From JBBRYW01 sp038237235 (GTDB lineage: Bacteria; Actinomycetota; Thermoleophilia; Gaiellales; Gaiellaceae), in the NCBI GenBank assembly GCA_038237235.1, contig JBBRYW010000115.1, positions 1 to 10,764 on the forward strand: a stretch of 10,764 nt of DNA, in the 5' to 3' direction. Position numbers and translations under genes: made by a program. Shown one piece after another: positions 5,188-10,764 of this stretch (position 1 is its first letter; every line of letters begins with the position of its first letter). Under the pieces are notes generated by a model, which saw nothing but the letters and a program-made list of their open reading frames with translations, ran no database searches and was not told the DNA's origin.

Positions 5188-6327
5188 CTACAGCCCGCCG
5201 ATTTGGGCTTCGATGTGTCCCTGCATCGCGCGGGCCGTTGCAGCCCACGTGTACCTCGAGCGTGCGAGCGAGCGTCCGGCGTCGCCCAGGCGCCGGCACT
5301 CGGCGGGATCGTCGAGCAGCGCGATCAGACGGGAGGTGAGCCCGTCGACGTCTCCGACCTCCACAAGTGAGCCGGTTATGCCCTCGAGGACGTACTCGGG
5401 GATCGCGCCGACCTTTGTCGCCACGACGGGTAGTCCATGCGCGAGCGCCTCTATGAACGCGTTCCCGAACGCCTCGCGCCGCGTGGGGACGCAGAAGACC
5501 GACGCTTCGTTGAGGTACGCGCGCACACGGTCGAGCGGAACCCGACCCACGACGTCGCAGTGCCGGAGGTCAAGAGGGGGTGAGCAGCCGACGACGGTGA
5601 GCCGCGCGTCGGCGTGCACGCGTAGTACGCGCCGGAAGGCCGCGGCGAGCTCCGGGCCGCCCTTCGACTCCCATCTCGTGCCGACGAACACGATTCGCTT
5701 GCCCGCGTAGCGATCCGGCGGCACGCTCGCTCGGTCCGGCGCCTCCGCGTTCGCGCCCGCTCGAATCGAGGCCACCTGGCTCTCGGGGCAGCCGTAATCG
5801 GCGATGAGACAGGTGCGCGTAGCCTCGCTCATCGTGAAAACCATCGCTGCGTTCCGGTAAATCGACGCCTCGAGCCGGATCCAGCTCGACGGGAAGAGCG
5901 ACTTGGGTGAGAACCCCGGGAGGCGGAGGCACTGTAGCTCGGCGTGGTCGGTGTAGACGAAGTGCGGCACATCCGGGAGGTTGGCGGCGTAGAACGACTG
6001 CGTCTGCAGCGTGAAGGTGTAGTCGCCGCTCGCTAGATACTCGGCGACAAGGCGTCGTACGCGATCGAAGTAGACCGTTGTCCGGATCAAGCAACCCCCG
6101 ACGCCGCGCAGCTTCTCGCGCCTGGTGAGGAGGAGACGCCCGAACTGCTGATGGGCCGCCATCCCGCTCCGAAGCTTGAAAGCGAGCCGGTCGTGCTCTG
6201 GCCGCATGAGGGTGCGAACGTCGACGCTGTCGAGCTCGTAGCCGGGGAAGACCTCCCGCAGCGCGCGGAGCAACCGCTCGTTCATGTGCGAGAAGCTGCC
6301 CCAGTGGACGAAAGCGGCGCGCTTCAC
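5188..6327 (-). CDS. Glycosyltransferase, GT4 type (GT-B fold)
   Basis: A 379-residue retaining-type glycosyltransferase that would transfer a sugar from a nucleotide donor to a lipid, glycan or small-molecule acceptor at the inner membrane face or in the cytosol. The C-terminal donor domain begins at KRIVFVGTRWESKGGPELAA (210-229), with the GTRWESKGG loop holding Arg219 and Lys222. It goes on to VVGRVPLDRVRAYLNEASVF (259-278) and the E-x7-E motif REAFGNAFIEALAHGLPVVA (Glu285 and Glu293), then GAIPEYV. The N-terminal acceptor domain (1-200) is divergent, with TDHAELQCL and SEATRTCLIADYG. GTG 6327 is chosen because it overlaps the upstream TGA as GTGA and has GGAG nine bases before it; GTG 6342 would add five residues. 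No membrane segment is seen. It is translated between the aminotransferase and the methyltransferase, which suggests that it attaches the sugar those two enzymes make or modify. Confidence 0.92.
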   Translation of the reverse strand: MKRAAFVHWGSFSHMNERLLRALREVFPGYELDSVDVRTLMRPEHDRLAFKLRSGMAAHQQFGRLLLTRREKLRGVGGCLIRTTVYFDRVRRLVAEYLASGDYTFTLQTQSFYAANLPDVPHFVYTDHAELQCLRLPGFSPKSLFPSSWIRLEASIYRNAAMVFTMSEATRTCLIADYGCPESQVASIRAGANAEAPDRASVPPDRYAGKRIVFVGTRWESKGGPELAAAFRRVLRVHADARLTVVGCSPPLDLRHCDVVGRVPLDRVRAYLNEASVFCVPTRREAFGNAFIEALAHGLPVVATKVGAIPEYVLEGITGSLVEVGDVDGLTSRLIALLDDPAECRRLGDAGRSLARSRYTWAATARAMQGHIEAQIGGL

Positions 6328-7481
6328 GAACCGGCGCTCCACCCCTGCACGACGGCGGCGATGTGTCGCATCGCCGCCGCGCCGAGATCCTGGTGAATCG
6401 GCAGCGCGACGATGTGGCGCTTCAGGAACGTCGCGTCGGGGAACTCGTTCGCCGGGAAGCTCGGGTGGAAGTCATTCCAGAAGAGCTCGGCGCCGATCGC
6501 CGCACGTTGCAGCTGCGTGTGGAGCGAGCCCGCCTCCCGGGTGAGGACGGGAAGCACCAGCGGGCACGTGCCTGTGTCAAGCTCGGGACGGAGGAGCCGA
6601 AGGTGCGAAACGCCGGCCAGCTCGCGCGCGAGGAGCGCGTAGTTGCGCCGCCGCTGTGCGGCGATCGCGGCGTGGTCGCTCCGTGCCGCGATGACGAGCG
6701 CCGGCACCGAGATCGTCCACTCCGCGGTCCCGGCGTCGAAGCTCACGTGCGGGTTCGCGCCGGCCGGGAGGGCGGATTGTGACGAGCGGACGAGCGCTCT
6801 CCTCACCGCACGCCGCGCGGCCGAGGAAAAGCGGGGGCGCGGTCGCGGGGCGCGGCCTGCCCGGGCGCTCAGGCGCACCCAGTTCAGAGAGTCGAAGAGC
6901 GGCGGCCGGACCGTGCCGGCGCGCACAACAAGGCGGCCGTTGCTGCGCGCGGCGGCGCCGTCCGGAGAAGGGAGCGTTTTCCACAGGCTGAAGACCGCGA
7001 TGTCGCCTGACGTGCCGAGCGGCCGTCCGGCGGTTGTCGAGAGAAGCGCGTGCGCGCAGTCCTCGATCAGCGTCAACCCGCGCTCACGGCAGAGATCGAC
7101 GACCGTGGGCAGGGCCGGCTCGGCGAAGCCGAAGTAGTGCGTCAGGAGGACGGCACGCGTGCGCGAGTCGATCGACGCGCGCAGGTGTGCCACGTCGGCG
7201 CGCGCGTCCGCGTCAACCCGGTAGAACCGGACGCGCGCCGGCGCCTTGAGCACCGCGTCGACCTCCGCGCCGCAGTTGTACGACGGCAGCAGCACGGTGT
7301 CCTCCGTGCCGGGAGCGAGCGCCTTCACAGCGCGCCAGATTGCATCGCGCGCCCTCGCGTGGAACGTGACGCCAGGCGCGTCGAGCGGCGGCGGGAGGCG
7401 CGGGCGCCTACTGGCGAGCACTCGCGGCGACACCATGGGCCTAGGCCGGATGGGGGTGTTCGGGCTGGCGAGCCGGCCCAT
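6324..7481 (-). CDS. DegT/DnrJ/EryC1/StrS-type PLP aminotransferase
   Basis: A 385-residue fold-type I PLP enzyme of the family that transaminates keto-sugars bound to nucleotides. Seen: LLPSYNCGAEVDAVL (64-78) at the cofactor phosphate region; FYRVDADARADVAHL (86-100); LLTHYFGFA (112-120); LIEDCAHALLSTTAG (138-152), where Asp141 would contact the pyridine nitrogen; and SGDIAVFSLWKTLPSPDGAA (158-177), with Lys168 as the expected Schiff-base lysine. Family members usually have GG after this lysine; here the loop reads DGAAA. The C-terminal region with CPLVLPVLTREAGSL and HPSFPANEFPDATFL is normal for the family. ATG 7481 follows the permease TGA by one base and has GGAG seven bases upstream. 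A TTG at 7496 would add five residues. The role inferred from context is making an amino sugar or other PLP-modified unit for the exported product. Confidence 0.88.
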   Translation of the reverse strand: MGRLASPNTPIRPRPMVSPRVLASRRPRLPPPLDAPGVTFHARARDAIWRAVKALAPGTEDTVLLPSYNCGAEVDAVLKAPARVRFYRVDADARADVAHLRASIDSRTRAVLLTHYFGFAEPALPTVVDLCRERGLTLIEDCAHALLSTTAGRPLGTSGDIAVFSLWKTLPSPDGAAARSNGRLVVRAGTVRPPLFDSLNWVRLSARAGRAPRPRPRFSSAARRAVRRALVRSSQSALPAGANPHVSFDAGTAEWTISVPALVIAARSDHAAIAAQRRRNYALLARELAGVSHLRLLRPELDTGTCPLVLPVLTREAGSLHTQLQRAAIGAELFWNDFHPSFPANEFPDATFLKRHIVALPIHQDLGAAAMRHIAAVVQGWSAGS

Positions 7482-7482
7482 G

Positions 7483-8313
7483 TCAATACTCCGCAAGCAT
7501 GCCTGAGCGCGCGGCGCGCCCGAGCGCGCGCCCGAACAGGATCGTCGCGAGCGGGATCCCGACGCCGGCGAACGCGACGAGGGCGAGCAGGTCGAGCGTC
7601 CAGCCCTCGCCGCGAAACAGCGCGTTCCGGACGCCGTCGAATGCCACCCTCGTCGGCAACGCGTGCGCCAGCGGCTGCAGCCAGCCCGGCAGCGTCGAGA
7701 TCGGGAAGACGGTGCCGCCGAAGACGGTCATAAGCGTGACGAGCATGACGGCGATCGTCTCGCCGCGCTTGGCCACGAGCACGATCGCGGCCGCCACGAT
7801 CGCGAACGTGGCGAACGCAGCAGAAGCGCTCGCGAGCACGGCGACGACGCCGATCCAGCTCGCGTTGAGGAGATCGAGGCCCATCGCGAACGACGCGGCG
7901 GTCAGGTAGGAGAGAGCGCGGGCGAACGCGAACGCGAACGGGAATCCAACGAGGCCCAGGCACATCTCCGTCGCGTTGAGCGGCTGCGCTGCCAGCGCCT
8001 CGAGCGTCCCCGCGAGCTGCTCCTCGCGCATTCTCGCGGTGACGTCGAGAGTTCCGCTCAGAATCACGGCGCTGGTGATGATCCCGACTGCGGCGAAGGC
8101 GAAGTAGGTTGGGGCGTGGTTGAGCGCGACACTGTTCGGCTCGCCGAAGAAGCGGGAGATGAAGAAGTAGATGGCGAGCGTGAGCGCGCCCTGGAAGGCG
8201 TCTGCAGCGAGACCTATGCGGTATGACCGCTTGGTCAGGTAGTCGCGCCAAACGATGGCGCGAAAGACGTGCCAGCGCGGCCTAGCGGCGAGCGAGGCGG
8301 TTCTCCCCCTCAA
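7483..8313 (-). CDS. ABC-2 type transporter permease
   Basis: A membrane protein of about 276 residues with six predicted membrane helices, the permease half of an ABC-2 exporter. After an N-terminal cytosolic stretch FRAIVWRDYLTKRSYRIGLA come helix 1 (ALTLAIYFFISRFF), helix 2 (FAFAAVGIITSAVILSG), the coupling region ARMREEQLAGTLEALAAQPL typical of this family, and four more hydrophobic segments. The last lies near LLALVAFAGVGIPLATILFG. The PISTLPGWLQPLAHALPTR segment before the last helix is a family hallmark. It likely pairs with the ATPase at 3882-4511. The start is uncertain: TTG 8313 is the nearest standard start in frame, with no good Shine-Dalgarno. A far better site (ATG 8347 with GGGAGG) lies in another frame that meets a stop 21 codons later. 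The gene heads an operon with the aminotransferase one base downstream. Confidence 0.88.
   Translation of the reverse strand: MRGRTASLAARPRWHVFRAIVWRDYLTKRSYRIGLAADAFQGALTLAIYFFISRFFGEPNSVALNHAPTYFAFAAVGIITSAVILSGTLDVTARMREEQLAGTLEALAAQPLNATEMCLGLVGFPFAFAFARALSYLTAASFAMGLDLLNASWIGVVAVLASASAAFATFAIVAAAIVLVAKRGETIAVMLVTLMTVFGGTVFPISTLPGWLQPLAHALPTRVAFDGVRNALFRGEGWTLDLLALVAFAGVGIPLATILFGRALGRAARSGMLAEY
7922..7939 (-). repeat. Three GCGAAC hexamers in the permease gene
   Basis: Three perfect copies of GCGAAC (plus strand) sit in a membrane helix of the permease and encode alternating Phe-Ala. This can change length by slippage without shifting the frame; each unit adds two residues to the helix. 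Confidence 0.85.
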
Positions 8314-8347
8314 ACAGCGCTTGCTCGACGGTGCGACTAATCCGCAT
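8282..8347 (-). CDS. Possible 21-codon leader ORF, or shifted true start of the permease
   Basis: ATG 8347 has a strong Shine-Dalgarno (GGGAGG, 8361-8356, eight bases before it) and reads MRISRTVEQALFEGENRLAR then Arg and TAG at 8284-8282. It overlaps the first codons of the permease in another frame. Either it is a translated leader peptide, or one base has been gained near 8283 in nature or by sequencing error and this is the permease start. Dropping the T of the TAG would join ...ENRLARR directly to PRWHVFRAIVW. Confidence 0.35.
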   Translation of the reverse strand: MRISRTVEQALFEGENRLARR

Positions 8348-8355
8348 ACCTGTCG

Positions 8356-8361
8356 CCTCCC
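8356..8361 (-). promoter_or_regulatory. Strong Shine-Dalgarno upstream of the permease
   Basis: GGGAGG on the minus strand, eight bases before ATG 8347. It is the best ribosome binding site in the gap between the permease and the propeller gene, yet it serves a frame that ends 21 codons later. Confidence 0.55.
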
Positions 8362-8536
8362 AACTGCACCGCTCGTGCGAGCGTCACGCGGACGGGGTCG
8401 TCGTGCGACCGCCGTCCTGGTGTCAGAAGTACGAGCGTGCGCGCGGGCCACGAGCGCTTCACCATCGGTGCATACGGTAGCGGGGCCGCTGCGCGACGAA
8501 CGCGGGGCCGCCGACGGAACTGGTTCACTTGCCGGC
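8362..8536. other. Divergent intergenic region, promoters expected
   Basis: The region between the permease operon and the propeller gene should hold two divergent promoters. I see no strong pair. On the plus strand, TTGCTC (8321-8326) and CATACC (8345-8350) are 18 bases apart but match poorly. A 63-codon minus-strand frame (8337-8528) lacks a family resemblance and was not called. If the propeller gene begins at the alternative GTG 8468, this gap is shorter. Confidence 0.4.
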
Positions 8537-10219
8537 GTGGGGTGGTCGCTGGTCGAGGAGGTTGGCGTCGACTACGCGCGCGGAGTGCGGCACCGCTCCG
8601 AGCTGCAGTATCCGGTGTTCGCTGCGCGGGCTGAGGATGGGACGACCTTGGTCGTGGACGAGCTCGCGATCCAGAAGTCCGTCCCCCTGCGCGCCGAGTA
8701 TCGGACGTTGCGCTTCGGCGCTGACGAGAAGCTGCTGGAATCGGTCGGGGAGGGCTACGGCGTCCCCGCGGGGGAAGACGTCGCGCTCCTGCGCGTGACG
8801 CGCTGGGAGCTCGTGATCGACTCGATGACTCGACGGCCTGCCGCCGTCGACCTCTCGACGATCTCGAAGCACATGCCGGTTGGTGCGTCCCGCACCTCGC
8901 GCGACACGTTCCTCGTCGCGTTCGCCGACGAGCCGTTCGCAGTCGATCTGGCGGAGGTCGACGAGGGTGGGCGTCTGCTCTGGTATCTTCCCCGGCCGCT
9001 CGAGCGGCTTGGCTACCCCGGTAGCGTGCAGTTGCTGCAAAACGGCAATGTGCTAGTCGCGGACGAGTTCTGCCACGTCGTCACGGAGCTCGACCGGGAT
9101 GGCGCAGTCGTGTGGGAGCTCGGCAGGTGGCGCGATCCCGGACGGAGCGGCGGACGGTTCTCGAGCCCGCGCTCGGCATGGGAGACCGCGGATGGGGAGC
9201 GGCTCGTCGCCGATACGCGGAACGACCGCGTCCTGGCCGTTACCGGCGCCGTCGAGGTGCTGGCGCCGCCGGCCGGCGGGCTCTCCTCGCCGACGTTCGC
9301 CGACCGCCTCGCGTCGGGGCACTTGCTCGTCTGCGATGCGGGGAACCGTCGCGTCGTCGAGTACGACGCCCAGGGCGCGGTGGCGTGGGCGTGCGGCGAG
9401 CCGCCGCCCCGGCGGCGGCTGTTCTCGTTCCCGCGGGCCGTCGAGTCGATGGGCGAAGGAGGCCTGCTCGTGGCCGACACGGGACACGACCGCGTCGTCG
9501 TCTTCGAGAACGGCACGTGCCGCGAGTGGCCGCTCGCCGGAGGCACTGAACTCTTCTGGCCGCGGTGCGCTCGCGTGCTGGCGAGCGGCGCGCTTCTCGT
9601 GGCCGACGGTCGCAACGGTCGCGTGCTCGAGGTGACGTGCGGAGGCGAGGTCGTGCGGCAACTCGACACGCTCCAGCTGGAGCCGCCCCTCCGCCTCTCT
9701 GACCCGCACGACGTCAGCCTGCTTCCGGGCGGCAACCTGCTGATCACCGACTCGCCTCGTCGGCTCGTCGTGGAGGCCGACTGGAACGGGCGCGTGTACC
9801 GGGCGATCGGTGGCCGTGACGACCCCGTCGCTCTCGACGACCCGCACAGCGCGCAGGCGCTTCCGAACGGCGACGTCTTGATCTGCGACTCGGGGCATGA
9901 CCGGATCATCCGCGTGGCACACGACGGTCGCGTCGTCTCCGAGCTCAGGGCCGTGCGCTGCGGCTCGTCGTGGCTGCGGCTGAACCGCCCGCGCCACGCC
10001 GAGCTCTCGTCCACGGGCGCCCTCGTCGTTTGCGACACCGGGAACAACCGGGTGCTCGCCGCCGACGAGAGCGGCGAGCTCCTCTGGGAGCTCTCGGCCG
10101 CTCAGGGCTCGCCCGTGGAGTGGCTCAACCAGCCGCGCTGGGCGCACCTGGCGGCCGCGGGCGACCTCATCCTCTGCGACCACTGCCATCACCGGATCCT
10201 TCGCTTCCGGCCGGCGTAG
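8537..10219 (+). CDS. NHL-type beta-propeller repeat protein, nine repeats
   Basis: About 560 residues without signal peptide or membrane helix, so probably cytosolic. Residues about 1-160 form a non-repeated part with VDYARGVRHRSELQYPVFAA and DGTTLVVDELAIQK. From about residue 168 to the end come nine repeats of roughly 44 residues, each with a core 'G-x-L-L-V-x-D-x3-x-R-V-L-E': VLVADEFCHVV, RLVADTRNDRVL, LLVCDAGNRRVV, LLVADTGHDRVV, LLVADGRNGRVL, LLITDSPRRLVV, VLICDSGHDRII, LVVCDTGNNRVL and LILCDHCHHRIL. This is the NHL/SMP-30-like propeller signature; such proteins bind partners or, in some families, act as enzymes. No catalytic residues can be assigned. Repeat 6 lacks the Arg at its usual place, and the last repeat is Cys/His-rich (CDHCHH). 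GTG 8537 is chosen because homology-like sequence starts there; GTG 8468 is the alternative. Neither has a clear Shine-Dalgarno. It ends in a 53-base tail-to-tail overlap with the kinase-like gene. Confidence 0.85.
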   Translation: MGWSLVEEVGVDYARGVRHRSELQYPVFAARAEDGTTLVVDELAIQKSVPLRAEYRTLRFGADEKLLESVGEGYGVPAGEDVALLRVTRWELVIDSMTRRPAAVDLSTISKHMPVGASRTSRDTFLVAFADEPFAVDLAEVDEGGRLLWYLPRPLERLGYPGSVQLLQNGNVLVADEFCHVVTELDRDGAVVWELGRWRDPGRSGGRFSSPRSAWETADGERLVADTRNDRVLAVTGAVEVLAPPAGGLSSPTFADRLASGHLLVCDAGNRRVVEYDAQGAVAWACGEPPPRRRLFSFPRAVESMGEGGLLVADTGHDRVVVFENGTCREWPLAGGTELFWPRCARVLASGALLVADGRNGRVLEVTCGGEVVRQLDTLQLEPPLRLSDPHDVSLLPGGNLLITDSPRRLVVEADWNGRVYRAIGGRDDPVALDDPHSAQALPNGDVLICDSGHDRIIRVAHDGRVVSELRAVRCGSSWLRLNRPRHAELSSTGALVVCDTGNNRVLAADESGELLWELSAAQGSPVEWLNQPRWAHLAAAGDLILCDHCHHRILRFRPA

Positions 10220-10764
10220 GCGCTGCCGCAACGACGCCCTCGAGCTCTCGGACGAGACGACGCGCGTCACGGCGACCGCGCAGCACGACGAGCCCCGTGG
10301 TCGCGCCGCGCTCGCGGAGGGATGCCTCGAGCAGTGGCCGCGTTGCGACGGGGTAGTCCCAGACGTAGCGCAGGAATGCCCGGTCAAGCCGCTGTCCGGG
10401 CGGCGCGTCGGGGCGTTCCCGACCGAGGCTGCGGACGCTCCTTCGCACCACGCCGTACACGCAGAGCAGCCGCGGCGCCTCGATCGCGACGACGGCGTCG
10501 CTTGCCGCAAGACGCAAGTCGAGCGTGCTCTCGTACGTGCCGTCCATAATCCATGCGGGGCGCCGGACGAGGTCGGCGACGACCTTCCTCCATTCGGGGT
10601 GGGGCAGCGCGACCCAACCCGGCTGCCAGCGGTGCGCGTCCAGGTGCACGACGGGCAGATCGAGCAGCGAGCCGAGCCGGAGCGCGAGGCGGGTCTTCCC
10701 TGAGCCGCTTGGCCCAACGACGAGAATGCGCCGCGCGCGACGAAGCCGCTCGGCCTCGCCGGGG
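10167..10764 (-). CDS. P-loop kinase-like protein, FlaR/topology-modulation type, N-terminus cut off
   Basis: The frame enters from the right edge and ends with TGA at 10169-10167. Early residues RRARRILVVGPSGSGKTRLA hold a Walker A (GPSGSGKT). Next come VVHLDAHRWQPGWVALP and PAWIMDGTYESTLDLRLAAS, then AIEAPRLLCVYGVVRRSVRS. The pattern 'HLD-x-W-x-PGW ... W-I-x-DG-x-Y ... TLD-x-R ... D ... PR' is that of small adenylate-kinase-like proteins annotated as FlaR or DNA topology modulation proteins; their true substrate is poorly known. About 199 codons are visible and probably only a few N-terminal residues are missing. The last 20 or so residues are low-complexity (GSEGSGDGSGRRG) and lie over the end of the propeller gene, so they are likely a neutral tail extension. 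Confidence 0.87.
   Translation of the reverse strand, partial: PGEAERLRRARRILVVGPSGSGKTRLALRLGSLLDLPVVHLDAHRWQPGWVALPHPEWRKVVADLVRRPAWIMDGTYESTLDLRLAASDAVVAIEAPRLLCVYGVVRRSVRSLGRERPDAPPGQRLDRAFLRYVWDYPVATRPLLEASLRERGATTGLVVLRGRRDARRLVRELEGVVAAAPTPAGSEGSGDGSGRRG

Noticed and set aside
4169..5710. 513-codon plus-strand open frame
   Set aside because: It crosses the ATPase in another frame and runs antisense to the methyltransferase and glycosyltransferase, all of which have clear motifs. No domain is visible in it.
8337..8528. 63-codon minus-strand frame between the permease and the propeller gene
   Set aside because: ATG 8528 has no good ribosome site, the protein is Arg/Pro-rich without a pattern, and it would overlap likely promoter DNA. 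Its stop touches the ATG at 8347, which might be coupling, but this is too weak to call.
9053..10717. 554-codon minus-strand open frame
   Set aside because: It is antisense to the propeller repeats and out of frame with the P-loop kinase. Its repeats are only the mirror of the propeller coding repeats.
1..10764. tRNA, rRNA, CRISPR array, insertion sequence or prophage genes
   Set aside because: No spaced identical repeats, no transposase or integrase motifs and no RNA gene signatures were seen on either strand.

Overview
This is a GC-rich, gene-dense bacterial stretch. Codon third positions are strongly G/C, and GTG and TTG starts are frequent. The protein families (zinc-finger/Asp23 fusions behind an ECF sigma factor, ABC-2 exporter parts with a DegT-type aminotransferase) point to a high-GC actinobacterium, perhaps a soil Thermoleophilia-type lineage. 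That placement is inferred from the look of the proteins; no search was run.

Layout. (1) Positions 1-1953, minus strand, read right to left: an ECF-type sigma-70 factor, a zinc-finger anti-sigma-like/Asp23 fusion protein, a classic Asp23/Gls24 envelope-stress protein, and the start of a small protein that runs off the left edge. This is a compact sigma/envelope-stress operon. The sigma factor has no normal start codon where its N-terminus should begin. (2) 2041-3105, minus: a non-hydrolysing UDP-GlcNAc 2-epimerase (WecB type). (3) 3106-3881: mostly non-coding, but it holds a recognisable decayed remnant of fabD (malonyl-CoA:ACP transacylase) on the plus strand, with an in-frame TGA and a lost active-site segment. 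(4) 3882-4511, plus: an ABC transporter ATPase of the kind that normally pairs with ABC-2 permeases. (5) 4508-8313, minus: a tightly coupled operon in the order ABC-2 permease, DegT/DnrJ/EryC1/StrS-type aminotransferase, GT4-type glycosyltransferase, small-domain SAM methyltransferase. Junctions are 1-2 nt apart or overlap by GTGA. (6) 8537-10219, plus: a large soluble NHL-type beta-propeller protein with nine visible repeats, transcribed divergently from the permease operon. (7) 10167 to the right edge, minus: a P-loop nucleotide kinase-like protein of the FlaR/'topology modulation' type, whose end overlaps the propeller gene tail to tail.

How the genes may work together. The epimerase, aminotransferase, glycosyltransferase, methyltransferase, ATPase and permease together look like an accessory locus that makes, modifies and exports a glycan or glycosylated molecule. 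The ATPase and permease lie about 3 kb apart on opposite strands and face each other across the biosynthetic genes, and a dead fabD piece sits beside the ATPase. This suggests rearrangement. The product cannot be told from sequence. I found no tRNA, rRNA, CRISPR array, transposase or integrase.
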